Assembly: GCF_042655385.1 (NCBI RefSeq)
Contig: NZ_JBHSMA010000009.1
Coordinates: forward strand, 124,001-188,000
DNA from: Larkinella bovis
GTDB lineage: Bacteria; Bacteroidota; Bacteroidia; Cytophagales; Spirosomataceae
Direction of reading: 5' to 3'
DNA length: 64,000 nt
Every line of letters begins with the position of its first letter. The stretch's first letter is position 1. The translations under genes were made by a program, and so were the position numbers. This document shows positions 43,740 to 52,484 of this stretch, piece after piece. The notes beneath the pieces were generated by a model that did no database searches, was not told where the DNA came from, and was given only the letters and a program-made list of their open reading frames with translations.

Positions 43740-46685
43740 ATGAAACCGCTTCTTCTCTCTCTTCTGCTGGGGCTGGTGGCGATCCAGCCGATCATTGCCC
43801 AGAAACCGCGCACGGTTCCGGAATGGAAAACCGCCACCAGCAACGGGTACACCTATCGTTACGTGACCAACGACCCGATGAAGACGCGGTTTTATACGCT
43901 CAGGAATGGTCTGATGGTTATTCTCAGTGTGAATAAAAAAGAACCCCGCATCTTCACGTTTATCCCGACGCGGGCGGGTTCCAACACCGATCCGCGCACC
44001 AATACCGGTCTGGCGCACTACCTGGAACACATGCTTTTCAAAGGCACCGACCGGTATGGCAGCCTGGATTGGGCGAAGGAAAAACCGCTGCTTGACCAGA
44101 TCGATGCGCTGTACGAAACGTATAACAAAACCACCGATTCGGTTCAGCGGAAGGCCATCTACAGGGAAATCGACCAGAAATCCGGCGAAGCGGCCCAATT
44201 CGCCATCGCCAATGAGTACGATAAGATGATCGCCAGCATGGGCGGCCAGAACTCCAATGCTTTCACCAGTTACGAAGTAACCTGCTACCTCGAAGACATT
44301 CCGGCCAACGCCCTCGACCGCTACCTGGCACTCCAGGCCGAACGGTTTCGGAAACCGGTCCTGCGGATTTTCCACACCGAACTGGAAGCGGTTTACGAGG
44401 AAAAAAACCGGAGCCTGGACAACGACCCCTGGAAGGTGGAAGAAGTGCTGATGGCGACGTTGTTTCCGACCCACAACTACGGCCAGCAAACGACCATCGG
44501 AACGGTGGAACACCTCAAAAATCCGTCGCTGGTCGAAATCCGGAATTACTACGATACCTATTACGTCCCGAACAACATGGCCATCATCATGGCTGGTGAT
44601 CTGAATCCGGACGAAGTGGTGAAGAAAATCGACAAAACGTTCAGCTTCTGGAAACCCAGGGACGTACAGCTTTACCAACCGGCCCCCGAAGCCCCGCTGA
44701 CCCGGATTCAGACCCGTGACGTGTTTGGCCCGACGCCCGATAACGTGCGGATTGGCTACCGCCTGCCGGGTGCGCTCGATGTAAAAGCGTCCCTGCTGGC
44801 AACGCTGACCGACGAAGTGATGTCGAACTCGGCGGCTGGCCTGATCGACCTGAACCTGAACAAACAGCAGAAAATTCTGGGCGGTGGCTCCTCCCTCGAA
44901 AAACTGAAGGATTACTCGGTCTGGTCGTTATCCGGGCGTCCCAAACAAGGGCAGTCGCTGGAAGAAGTCAAGGATTTGCTGATCGGGCAGGTCGAGAAAC
45001 TCAAGCGCGGGGAGTTTGACGAAAAAATCCTGCGGGCCATCGTCAACAATTATAAACTGAACGCCATCCGCGAACTGGAAAACAACTACAGCCGGGTGAA
45101 TCCGCTGCTCGAAGCCTTCATCAACGATAAGGGAGAAAGCTGGCTGAATTATACCCGGCGGCTGGACGAAATGGGCAAAATCACCAAAAAAGACGTGGTG
45201 GAGTTCGCCAACCAGTGGATGAAGGATAATTACGTGATCGTTTACAAACGCAAGGGTGAGGACAAGAGCATTCAGAAAGTGGACAAACCGGCCATCACGC
45301 CCGTAGCGACCAACACCGACAAGCAGTCGCCGTTTCTGGAAACCGTAAACTCCATGCCCATGGCACCGGTTAAACCGGTCTGGCTCGACTACAAAAAGGA
45401 TATTAAGCGCGGGAAAGCCGGTCTGGCCGATGTTTTATACGCTCCGAACGTGGAGAACCAGATTTTCCGACTGGGCTACCGGTTGAAAATGGGAACCTAC
45501 CACAGCAAATTAGTGGGTCTGGCGGCCCAATACCTGTCGTTTTTGAGTACAGACCAACTAACCGCCGAGCAGGTGAGCACCGAGTTTTACAGCCTGGCCT
45601 GCAACTACGCCATCCAGCCCGGCAACGAATACACGACCATTCGACTGACCGGTCTTCAGGAAAATTTTGTTCCGGCGGTGACGCTGCTCGAAACGCTGCT
45701 TCGCACCTGCAAACCTGACGAAAAGGCGCTGGAGGAGCTGAAAGGGCGCATTCTGAAACAGCGCGCCGATGCCAAGCTCAACAAGGGGGCCATTATGCAG
45801 GGTTTGATGCAATACGCGCAATACGGCCCGAAAAATCCGTTCAACAACCAGTTGACCAACGACGAATTACAAAAAGTGACAGCCGCCGAATTGGTAGCCT
45901 TCCTTCATAATCTGGTCAATCTGCCACACCAGATTATTTACTACGGCCCGCAGCCGCTGGCGACTTTTACGAAAGAAATCGTGACGTTGCACAAATTACC
46001 GGCGGTTTTTGCGGCTGTACCGAAAAAACAGGATTTCAAACAAATCCCGCAGGCCGAAAACCAGGTCCTGTTTGCCGATTACGATATGGTCCAGTCCGAG
46101 ATTTCCTGGGTGCGCAACACCCGGGCGTTCGATCCGGCGCAAACGCCTATCATCGAATTTTTCAACAATTACTTCGGGGGCGGTATGGCTTCGGTGGTGT
46201 TTCAGACGCTCCGCGAATCGAAAGCCCTCGCCTACTCGACCTACGCCTATTACGATACCCCGTCCAAAAAAGACGATCAATACACCCTCATCGGTTACAT
46301 CGGTAGCCAGGCGGACAAACTGCCCGAAGCCGTGGCCGGGATGAACGAACTGCTGAACGCCCTGCCGGAATCACCCGTCGCACTGGATGCCGCGAAGAAA
46401 GGGATGAAAAAAGGATACGAAACCGAGCGTATTTTGCAGGATGGCGTGATTTATAACTACCTGGCCGCCGAGGAAAAAGGGCTGGATTACGATGAACGCC
46501 AGAAAATTTACGATGCGCTCGACAATTTGAGCTACGCGGATCTGAAGAAATTCAGCGACGAGTACCTGGCCAACAAACCGTATACCTACTGCATTGTAGC
46601 TTCCGAAAAACGCGTCAACCCGACCGACCTGAACAAATACGGCCCGGTGAAAAAACTCTCCCTGGAAGAAATCTTTGGATACTAA
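43740..46685 (+). CDS. M16 (pitrilysin) family zinc metallopeptidase
   Basis: 981 residues with a signal peptide (GLVAIQPIIAQ). The inverted zinc motif H-x-x-E-H is at residues 93-97 (HYLEH), with the third ligand likely in the ELEAVYEEKNRSLD segment. Several M16 half-domains follow: YYVPNNMAIIMAGDLNPDEVVKKID, then a second, zinc-free pair with VFQTLRESKALAYSTYAYYDT near residue 820. A single chain with an active half followed by an inactive half is typical of periplasmic Bacteroidota M16 proteins. Degrades peptides or processed proteins. Flanked on both sides by palindromic repeat elements. Confidence 0.93.
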   Translation: MKPLLLSLLLGLVAIQPIIAQKPRTVPEWKTATSNGYTYRYVTNDPMKTRFYTLRNGLMVILSVNKKEPRIFTFIPTRAGSNTDPRTNTGLAHYLEHMLFKGTDRYGSLDWAKEKPLLDQIDALYETYNKTTDSVQRKAIYREIDQKSGEAAQFAIANEYDKMIASMGGQNSNAFTSYEVTCYLEDIPANALDRYLALQAERFRKPVLRIFHTELEAVYEEKNRSLDNDPWKVEEVLMATLFPTHNYGQQTTIGTVEHLKNPSLVEIRNYYDTYYVPNNMAIIMAGDLNPDEVVKKIDKTFSFWKPRDVQLYQPAPEAPLTRIQTRDVFGPTPDNVRIGYRLPGALDVKASLLATLTDEVMSNSAAGLIDLNLNKQQKILGGGSSLEKLKDYSVWSLSGRPKQGQSLEEVKDLLIGQVEKLKRGEFDEKILRAIVNNYKLNAIRELENNYSRVNPLLEAFINDKGESWLNYTRRLDEMGKITKKDVVEFANQWMKDNYVIVYKRKGEDKSIQKVDKPAITPVATNTDKQSPFLETVNSMPMAPVKPVWLDYKKDIKRGKAGLADVLYAPNVENQIFRLGYRLKMGTYHSKLVGLAAQYLSFLSTDQLTAEQVSTEFYSLACNYAIQPGNEYTTIRLTGLQENFVPAVTLLETLLRTCKPDEKALEELKGRILKQRADAKLNKGAIMQGLMQYAQYGPKNPFNNQLTNDELQKVTAAELVAFLHNLVNLPHQIIYYGPQPLATFTKEIVTLHKLPAVFAAVPKKQDFKQIPQAENQVLFADYDMVQSEISWVRNTRAFDPAQTPIIEFFNNYFGGGMASVVFQTLRESKALAYSTYAYYDTPSKKDDQYTLIGYIGSQADKLPEAVAGMNELLNALPESPVALDAAKKGMKKGYETERILQDGVIYNYLAAEEKGLDYDERQKIYDALDNLSYADLKKFSDEYLANKPYTYCIVASEKRVNPTDLNKYGPVKKLSLEEIFGY

Positions 46686-46690
46686 ATTCA

Positions 46691-46780
46691 GTGAAGAGGT
46701 AAGAGTGAAGAGTTAGCTCCGCCAATTTATCAGCTATTGGGCGGAGCCAACTTTTAACTCTTAACTTTTAACTTTTAATT
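46691..46780. repeat. Palindromic intergenic element, copy 2 (divergent)
   Basis: GTTAGCTCCGCCAAT and ATTGGGCGGAGCCAAC pair as a hairpin (46712-46726 and 46736-46751), flanked by GAAGAGGTAAGAGTG on the left and CTTTTAACTCTTAAC on the right. The core GTTGGCTCCGCC is shared with the copies at 43.6 and 55.3 kb. Confidence 0.75.
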
Positions 46781-46784
46781 AATT

Positions 46785-47135
46785 TCAGCCTCCCGACTTT
46801 TTGGCCTTGTAGCCTTTGCCCGTCAGCCAGGCCAGCACCTTGTCGCGGTGGTCGCCCTGAATCAGGATTTCGCCGTCTTTGGCGGAGCCGCCAGTGCCGC
46901 AGACGGTTTTGAGCTGTTTGGCCAGGTCGGTCAGATCGGCTTCGGTGCCGATAAAATCCCGGATGGCGGTAACGATTTTTCCGCCCCCCTTGCGGTCGAG
47001 CCAGATTTTCAGGTTCTGTTGCGCGGACGGAAGGGTTTCGGCCTCCGGTTCGTTATCGAATTGATAGGCGTAGTCCGGGTCGGTCGAAAAGACAATCCCC
47101 GAACGGGATTTATTGCTGCTGTTTTTTTTGCTCAT
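46785..47135 (-). CDS. Translation initiation factor SUI1/YciH-like protein
   Basis: 116 residues. The C-terminal SUI1 domain has IWLDRKGGGKIVTAIRDF and LAKQLKTVCGTGGSAKDGEILIQGDHRDKVLAWLTGKGY, a clean match to YciH. The N-terminus is a Ser/Asn/Lys-rich tail. YciH can discriminate against non-canonical initiation in vitro, but its cellular role is modest. It ends next to repeat copy 2. Confidence 0.95.
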   Translation of the reverse strand: MSKKNSSNKSRSGIVFSTDPDYAYQFDNEPEAETLPSAQQNLKIWLDRKGGGKIVTAIRDFIGTEADLTDLAKQLKTVCGTGGSAKDGEILIQGDHRDKVLAWLTGKGYKAKKSGG

Positions 47136-47177
47136 CGTCTCAACATCTTGCCATGAGCAAAGTTACGTCCAAAAAGA

Positions 47178-48449
47178 CTATAAATTCGGCATGGCCCGGA
47201 CGTAAAATTCGCCACTGATCGCCGGACCGGATTTGGTACAGTGATCCTTGTAGTTGATCAGATTACCCGATATTTTGCCTTTTACGTAACTACCGGGCAC
47301 ATATTTTTCAAACACGACCTGACCATTCGCAATCATATCTTCCCCATTACACCACGAATGCCCGGAATCGTACTGGTCCCCGCTGCTGTTTTCAAAATTG
47401 ACCCGGCACCGGCCCGCGTCTGATTCATCATGAAACCGGAAGACACTGCCCTCCCGGCCATTGCTGAACTCAATGCTGAACATTTCGGTGAGCGTTCCGC
47501 CGACAATGGCCGAATACGCCGGTTCTTCGTCGTTAAGAAACACGCCAACCGTATAGACACGCTCCTGTCCCAGAAAATTAATCTTGATATAGCCGGGGCC
47601 GATGAAGAATTGCCGCACCAGAATCAGCTTCGCCGGGCTGTTGGTGAACGTCACCTCGACGCTTATGGTAACCGGATTTTGTTTGGGCTGCGATGTCGGG
47701 GCCGTGTAAGTCGCGGAGGTTTTATCATACGTCAGTTTGCCCTCTCCGAGTAACGACCATTTTAATCCGGAATTAGCCTGCCCACCCGTATTTTTCGTGA
47801 CCAGCGGTTCTTCGCCCTTTCCCGTCAGCGACGCGATTTCGACAAACTCCAGGGTAACCGATTCACCGTAGTTCAGATACCCCCGATTCGAACCAGACGC
47901 AAGCACCAGATGAAACTGCTCGAAGAGGCTCCAGTCGCTGAAATGGGGCATCGGCACGGATACTTCCCGTTTCTGCGTATCCACCTGTTTTCCTTCCACG
48001 GCATACCAGATTTTGTTCGCCCGCTGGTAGGCAATTCCCAGGGCAGCGGGGGCACTGTCTGCTACGTCCGAATCGGCATACTGAAACGTCAACAGGGCCG
48101 GTTTTTTAAACTGGAGTCCATCGGGCAGAAACCGGTAGGCCTGTCCGACACCCTGCGGTGTGTGGTTCGTAATGGGTTGAATGGAAATGGTCGTGGCTTT
48201 CTCCACCGCTCCGGCCGGGATGGTCAGCCGCGCGCGTCCATCCGCCGTGCTCAACGTACCGCCTTCCGGTCCGATGGTCTGACTCACGGCTGCTCCCTGG
48301 GGCTGGCCAATTTCGGTAACATCGCCCGGGGAACCAGGCTGCTCCGTACCGGGAGGTTCGGGGTCGATGGTCGTCGGGGCGGGGCGGCAGGCGCACAGGC
48401 TGCTCAGCAGGAGCCAGCCCGCCACTAGGTAATAGGCATGCTTCATCAT
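47178..48449 (-). CDS. Uncharacterised lipoprotein with ZU5-like segment
   Basis: 423 residues with a lipoprotein signal (LLLSSLCAC). Residues about 55-110 resemble a ZU5 domain (IGPEGGTLSTADGRARLTIPAGAVEKATTISI). Residues about 165-300 are beta-sandwich-like, rich in Thr and Gly. The C-terminal region includes SAIVGGTLTEMFSIEFSNG and has Cys residues (RCRVNF, SWCNGEDM, DHCTKSG) that may form disulfides. No enzyme motif seen. Likely an outer-membrane or surface lipoprotein. Confidence 0.7.
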   Translation of the reverse strand: MMKHAYYLVAGWLLLSSLCACRPAPTTIDPEPPGTEQPGSPGDVTEIGQPQGAAVSQTIGPEGGTLSTADGRARLTIPAGAVEKATTISIQPITNHTPQGVGQAYRFLPDGLQFKKPALLTFQYADSDVADSAPAALGIAYQRANKIWYAVEGKQVDTQKREVSVPMPHFSDWSLFEQFHLVLASGSNRGYLNYGESVTLEFVEIASLTGKGEEPLVTKNTGGQANSGLKWSLLGEGKLTYDKTSATYTAPTSQPKQNPVTISVEVTFTNSPAKLILVRQFFIGPGYIKINFLGQERVYTVGVFLNDEEPAYSAIVGGTLTEMFSIEFSNGREGSVFRFHDESDAGRCRVNFENSSGDQYDSGHSWCNGEDMIANGQVVFEKYVPGSYVKGKISGNLINYKDHCTKSGPAISGEFYVRAMPNL

Positions 48450-48627
48450 GATCCGTTCGCGGCAACTGGGAATGTATTTGTTGTTTAGGTCACCTGCGAA
48501 TGCAACAAAATTGTTGTCCGGCGGCCTCCAAACCGATGAAAAGCGGATTGATTTGCTAAAAATACGAACTCAACTGCCGGGATGCTCAACTGAGTTGAAA
48601 ACCGTCTGGTTTTCCCGAACGGCTGTC

Positions 48628-49503
48628 TTACCGAACCACCAGCAGACTCGAAGGGATGACTTGTACCGTGGCCGTATCGGTTCTTAACTGAACCGGTTCG
48701 CCGTCCACGTGAATCAGCAGGGGCCCCTCCCCTTTCACCACGAGGGAGCGCAGCGGGCGCACCGTCAGGTATTTCGATTGATCGAGCGTTTTATTAAAAA
48801 GCCGCCAGGCCAACGCGCCCACCGCCGTCCCCGGAAACGGTTTTAACAGACACGCATCCAGCCACCCATCGGCTACATTGGCTTTCGGAGCAATCCAGGC
48901 GTTATTGCCAAATTGTCCGGCATTGGCAATCGTCAGCGAAAAGAGCGTATGACGCTGCTGATCCATCTCGTACGTGGCAGGCTGGTACTTCCAGAAAGCC
49001 CGGTAACTCGTCCGAATATACACCGGTAACCCCCGGACAGGTTGGCGGGCAAACTCCTGGGCTACATACGCATCGAAACCCATGCCCGTTGTGCAAAAAA
49101 AAGCGTGGTCGTTGATTCGGCCACTGTCGATGATCACGGGCCGACCGTTGATGGCGCGGTCGATGGCTTTTTTCGGATCGAGCGGCAGGTTCAGGTGCCG
49201 CGCCAGGCCGTTGCCCGAGCCCACCGGCACCAGGCCCAGGGCGGTTTGCGTATGGATCAGCACGCGTGCGGTCTCGTTCATCGTGCCATCGCCCCCGATG
49301 GCAATGACCCGGCGAATGCCCCGCTGAACGGCGTCAACCGCCAGTTCCGTTGCGTGGCCGGGATGCCGGGTAAAAACCGCTTCGGGATAAAAACCGGCTT
49401 CCGTCGCTTTTTTCAGCAGAAAATCAATCCATTGCTGCTTTCGGGCCACCGAAGCGGTACCGGAAAGTGGGTTGACAATCGCCAGCAAAGTCGTTTGGGC
49501 CAC
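48628..49503 (-). CDS. Diacylglycerol/lipid kinase (YegS/BmrU family)
   Basis: 291 residues starting with GTG at 49503. The ATP site is VNPLSGTASVARKQQW, followed by RRVIAIGGDGTMNETARVL with the catalytic GGDGT (about residues 71-75) and GLVPVGSGNGLARHLNLP. The C-terminal domain includes ISDGxxD-like NVADGWLDACLLKPF. It phosphorylates a lipid alcohol such as diacylglycerol or undecaprenol-type substrates. The preceding 37-residue membrane-protein gene ends two bases before this start, indicating coupling. Confidence 0.93.
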   Translation of the reverse strand: MAQTTLLAIVNPLSGTASVARKQQWIDFLLKKATEAGFYPEAVFTRHPGHATELAVDAVQRGIRRVIAIGGDGTMNETARVLIHTQTALGLVPVGSGNGLARHLNLPLDPKKAIDRAINGRPVIIDSGRINDHAFFCTTGMGFDAYVAQEFARQPVRGLPVYIRTSYRAFWKYQPATYEMDQQRHTLFSLTIANAGQFGNNAWIAPKANVADGWLDACLLKPFPGTAVGALAWRLFNKTLDQSKYLTVRPLRSLVVKGEGPLLIHVDGEPVQLRTDTATVQVIPSSLLVVR

Positions 49504-49505
49504 GG

Positions 49506-49619
49506 TCAGGAAAAGAAAATGAACAGGAGGATAATAAAGACGACAATGAAAATATAATACCAGCCGTCGGCAAAGATATACGGTTTATAGTCTTCGTAAA
49601 ATTTGCGGATTTTATTCAT
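49506..49619 (-). CDS. Small single-span membrane protein (37 aa)
   Basis: From ATG 49619 the product is MNKIRKFYEDYKPYIFADGW then YYIFIVVFIILLFIFFS. The basic/aromatic N-terminal half and a single C-terminal hydrophobic helix look like a genuine tail-anchored-type microprotein. It ends two bases before the GTG start of the lipid kinase, so the two are surely on one transcript. A start farther upstream would add a non-matching extension. I do not recognise a named family; it could modulate the kinase. Confidence 0.6.
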   Translation of the reverse strand: MNKIRKFYEDYKPYIFADGWYYIFIVVFIILLFIFFS

Positions 49620-49691
49620 TAGTATTGGGAAAATTTTCGACGGACCCATCCCTGATTCGATCCGGTTTGCTTCATCAAAGTACGTCATAAA

Positions 49692-50123
49692 ATGAAAAAC
49701 CTGCACGGCCTGCTCCTATTTTTATTGACCCTGACCGGGGCGCTCGCCCAGACACCCGCCGACCGGAAAGCCATTCTGGGGATTCTCGACCGCCAAACCT
49801 CCGACTGGAATGCGGGCAATACGGAAGCCTTCATGAACGGTTACTGGCAGTCCGACTCGCTGACGTTTGTGGGCAAGGTGGGGGTTACGTACGGGTATGC
49901 GGCCACGCTGAGCAATTACAAACGACGGTATCCCGACCGGGCGTCGATGGGGACCCTCAAGTTCACGATTCTGAAGCTGGACTTCCCGGCCAGGGATGTG
50001 GCGTACGTGATCGGAAAATTTCATTTGACGCGCCCGAAAATCGGCGACGCGGAAGGCCATTTTACGTTACTTTGGCGAAAAATCAAAGGAAAGTGGGTGA
50101 TCGTCAGCGACCATTCCAGCTAA
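49692..50123 (+). CDS. DUF4440/SnoaL-like secreted protein
   Basis: 143 residues with a signal peptide (LLLFLLTLTGALAQ). The NTF2-like fold is seen in AILGILDRQTSDWNAGNTEAFMNGYW, then SDSLTFVGKVGVTYGYAATLSNYKRRYP and the closing FTLLWRKIKGKWVIVSDHSS. DUF4440 members are ligand-binding or hydrolase-like. The gene precedes the MaoC-like gene by 19 bases, so they may be co-transcribed. Confidence 0.88.
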   Translation: MKNLHGLLLFLLTLTGALAQTPADRKAILGILDRQTSDWNAGNTEAFMNGYWQSDSLTFVGKVGVTYGYAATLSNYKRRYPDRASMGTLKFTILKLDFPARDVAYVIGKFHLTRPKIGDAEGHFTLLWRKIKGKWVIVSDHSS

Positions 50124-50142
50124 TACCGTATTCTTTTTGAGC

Positions 50143-50550
50143 ATGACAACATTTGAATTAAACGCCGTACACCGGTACGCGTTCCGGTTTGCCCAAACCG
50201 ATGTCGAAGCCTTCGCCCGCGTCACCGGCGACGACAATCCGCTGCACCTCAGCGAGGAGTTTGCGAGCCAGACGCCCTTCAAACGGCCCATCATCCACGG
50301 CATGCTGGGGGCCAGTGTGTTTACCAAAGTGCTCGGTACGCAGTTTCCGGGCCACGGTTCGGTGTATTTAAAACAAACGCTGGAATTTCTGCGTCCGATG
50401 TTTGTTGAGATGGATTACGAAGCGGTTTTTACCGTCATTTCCCTGAATCCCGATAAAAATACGGCGGAGGTTTCCACCGAAATCAAGGACGCTAAAACCG
50501 GCAAAGTCACCACGCGCGGAGTAGCAACCCTGCTCTATAAAAAAGGGTAG
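50143..50550 (+). CDS. MaoC-like (R)-enoyl-CoA hydratase family protein
   Basis: 135 residues from ATG 50143; TTG 50137 is an alternative. The hot-dog fold contains RVTGDDNPLHLSEEFASQTPFKRPIIHGMLGASV: the conserved Asp (D-N-P-x-H) and His motif of MaoC hydratases. It should hydrate a trans-2-enoyl-CoA, in fatty-acid or polyester metabolism. Followed by a strong bidirectional terminator. Confidence 0.92.
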   Translation: MTTFELNAVHRYAFRFAQTDVEAFARVTGDDNPLHLSEEFASQTPFKRPIIHGMLGASVFTKVLGTQFPGHGSVYLKQTLEFLRPMFVEMDYEAVFTVISLNPDKNTAEVSTEIKDAKTGKVTTRGVATLLYKKG

Positions 50551-50578
50551 GCCGGCGGTTTTCCGACGGTTGCGCGCT

Positions 50579-50621
50579 AAAAATGAAAAGCCCGACGAAA
50601 ACCGTCGGGCTTTTCATTTTT
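50579..50621. terminator. Bidirectional rho-independent terminator
   Basis: AAAAATGAAAAGCCCGACG (50579-50597) and CGTCGGGCTTTTCATTTTT (50603-50621) form a perfect 19-base stem with a five-base loop. It lies between the MaoC gene and the H1-like gene on the opposite strand and suits both. Confidence 0.92.
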
Positions 50622-50635
50622 AAGGGATTTGGTGC

Positions 50636-50815
50636 TTACTCTTTTGCATTTTTCTGATCCTGAACTTCAGCGCGGATGTTCTGAGCCAATGTCTTCAGAT
50701 CCTGCATGCCTTTGCGTACGCGCGTCCCGGCAGCCTGGTTGCCTTTTTCGTAGAATTTTTCAAAATCGCCTTCTAAAGACAGAACCAAACTTTTTATTTC
50801 ATCAAAGCGTGCCAT
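50636..50815 (-). CDS. Histone H1-like small DNA-binding protein
   Basis: 59 residues (start ATG 50815, stop TAA). The product reads MARFDEIKSLVLSLEGDFEK then FYEKGNQAAGTRVRKGMQDL and a Lys/Gln-rich end. It matches the short Bacteroidota histone-H1-like (Hc1-related) proteins that bind DNA. It is missed by length-filtered gene callers but the family match is clear. It has a good upstream promoter (50881-50910) and an inverted repeat at the start point. Confidence 0.88.
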   Translation of the reverse strand: MARFDEIKSLVLSLEGDFEKFYEKGNQAAGTRVRKGMQDLKTLAQNIRAEVQDQKNAKE

Positions 50816-50860
50816 AACCGTTCGTATGGGGTTTAAGTGGTGAAAAATGCCCTAAAACGC

Positions 50861-50879
50861 TCAAAAACCGCGTTTTTGA
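50861..50879. promoter_or_regulatory. Inverted repeat at the H1-like gene start point
   Basis: TCAAAAAC (50861-50868) and GTTTTTGA (50872-50879) form a perfect inverted repeat with a three-base centre, immediately downstream of the -7 box, where it would overlap the transcription start. A repressor-binding site or 5'-end hairpin is possible. Confidence 0.5.
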
Positions 50880-50880
50880 C

Positions 50881-50910
50881 GAAATATACGCATTCTCTAA
50901 TAGAGCGCAA
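50881..50910 (-). promoter_or_regulatory. Bacteroidota-type promoter for the H1-like gene
   Basis: On the minus strand TTG (50908-50910), 19-base spacer, TATATTTC (50881-50888). Differs from TAnnTTTG only at the last base. About 65 bases before the start codon. Confidence 0.6.
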
Positions 50911-50970
50911 GAAAACGGCAAAAAAAATCGTTGGAAAAGTCCTAATAAACCCCAATTCCTTACTAAACGG

Positions 50971-52281
50971 TTACTCTGCGACGCTTTTTGCCACATCTGC
51001 GGTCACTAAAGCGGGTTCTGAGGCCCCATTTACCGCATTTTGGCGGTAATAGCCCTGCTTCAATTTATCGGACACTTCTGTGAAGGCATTCAGGGTATAA
51101 TCGACATCATCGAGCGAATGGGCGGCTGTCGGAATAATCCGAAGCATGATAACGCCTTTCGGGACTACCGGATACACTACAATCGAACAGAAAATGCCCT
51201 TGTTTTCGCGCAGGTCACGCACCAGCGCCGTTGCTTCCGGAATACCGCCTTCACTTTGCAGCAAAACCGGGGTTACGGGCGAAGTCGTGTCGCCAATGTT
51301 CAGGCCGCGCGCCCGCAGACCGTCCTGCATGGCCCGGACGTTCTGCCACAGCTTCTCGCGCAGTTCGGGATGTTGTTTGATGAGTTCAAGCCGCTTCATG
51401 CCGCCGATTACGTACGGCATCGGCAAGGCTTTGGCGTAGGTTTGCGACCGCATGTTGTACTTCAGGTACATAATGATGTCGTGACTACCCGCAATGAAAG
51501 CGCCGATGGCCGCCATCGACTTGGCGAAGGTCGAGAAGTATAGATCAATACCGTCCTGACAACCCTGCATCTCCCCAACGCCGGCGCCCGTTGGTCCCAT
51601 TGTTCCGAAACCGTGCGCGTCATCGACCAGTAATTTGAATTCGTACTTCGCCTTCAAGGCGACAATTTCCTTCAGACAGCCTACTTTGCCCGACATCCCG
51701 AACACGCCTTCCGTAATGACCAGAATTCCACCCCCTTTTTCGGCGGCTTTTCTGGTTGCCCGCTGTAAATTTTTCTCCAGACTTTCGATGTCGTTATGGT
51801 TGAATTTGTAGTATTCGCCCATTTTGGCTTTGTGCAGGCGAATCCCGTCGATCAGGCAGGCATGGCATTCGGCATCGTACACAATGACATCGCGGTGATC
51901 AACCACCGATTCAATGGCCGACATGACCCCCTGGTAGCCATAGTTGAGCAGAAAGGCGTCTTCCTTGCCGACAAACGTTGCCAGTTGTTTCTCCAACTCT
52001 TCGTGCAAATCGGAATTACCCGACATCATCCTGGCGCCCATCGGATAAGCCAAGCCCCATTGGGTAGCGGCTTCCGCGTCTATTTTCCGAACTTCCGGAT
52101 GATTGGCCAACCCCAGATAATTATTTAAACTCCAGTTCAGCATCTTCTTTCCCCGGAACATCATATGCGGGCCTAATTCGCCTTCCAGCTTGGGAAATGC
52201 AAAATAATGGTGCGCGTTCAGCTCCCGCGATGACGAACCGATGGGTCCGAGGTTGGTGCGTAATTTCTCAAATAAATCCAC
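50971..52281 (-). CDS. Alpha-oxoamine synthase (serine palmitoyltransferase/KBL/KAPA synthase-like)
   Basis: 436 residues starting at GTG 52281. The PLP-dependent alpha-oxoamine synthase fold is clear: NYLGLANHPEV, YGYQGVMSAIES, DAECHACLIDGIRLH, LLVDDAHGFGTMGPTGAGVGE with the Asp-Ala-His, and the PLP Lys in YFSTFAKSMAAIGAFIAG. It condenses an amino acid with an acyl-CoA. In Bacteroidota this branch includes serine palmitoyltransferase (sphingolipid synthesis) and glycine acetyltransferase; length and motifs allow either. A TTG-N20-TACTTTTG promoter lies just upstream. Confidence 0.88.
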   Translation of the reverse strand: MDLFEKLRTNLGPIGSSSRELNAHHYFAFPKLEGELGPHMMFRGKKMLNWSLNNYLGLANHPEVRKIDAEAATQWGLAYPMGARMMSGNSDLHEELEKQLATFVGKEDAFLLNYGYQGVMSAIESVVDHRDVIVYDAECHACLIDGIRLHKAKMGEYYKFNHNDIESLEKNLQRATRKAAEKGGGILVITEGVFGMSGKVGCLKEIVALKAKYEFKLLVDDAHGFGTMGPTGAGVGEMQGCQDGIDLYFSTFAKSMAAIGAFIAGSHDIIMYLKYNMRSQTYAKALPMPYVIGGMKRLELIKQHPELREKLWQNVRAMQDGLRARGLNIGDTTSPVTPVLLQSEGGIPEATALVRDLRENKGIFCSIVVYPVVPKGVIMLRIIPTAAHSLDDVDYTLNAFTEVSDKLKQGYYRQNAVNGASEPALVTADVAKSVAE

Positions 52282-52331
52282 TTTATTGCGTTATTTACCG
52301 GTTTATAATGAGTTTATTAACCACATAAGTA

Positions 52332-52362
52332 CAAAAGTAAATCAAAATCTGTCAACCGCCAA
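52332..52362 (-). promoter_or_regulatory. Bacteroidota-type promoter for the alpha-oxoamine synthase
   Basis: TTG (52360-52362), 20-base spacer, TACTTTTG (52332-52339), a full match to the TTG-N19/20-TAnnTTTG consensus, about 50 bases before the GTG start. Confidence 0.75.
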
Positions 52363-52395
52363 GCCACGCCGGTTTTTAGAAAACCGGCCCGAAAA

Positions 52396-52426
52396 TTAGG
52401 AGCGGGCAGCGAGAAGTATATTTTTG
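52396..52426 (+). promoter_or_regulatory. Candidate promoter for accC
   Basis: TTA (52396-52398), 20-base spacer, TATTTTTG (52419-52426). The -7 box is perfect and the -33 differs by one base. The string TATTTTTGTACCC is identical to that before mdh. About 59 bases before the accC ATG. Confidence 0.6.
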
Positions 52427-52484
52427 TACCCCCGGCCCTGTTCCGGAAAAACCGCCTTTCCCGTCGTTGACGACCGAAAACCCG

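Noticed and set aside
43635..44678. A 347-codon minus-strand frame opposite the M16 peptidase
   Set aside because: Antisense shadow of a well-supported gene; its N-terminus also runs through a palindromic repeat.
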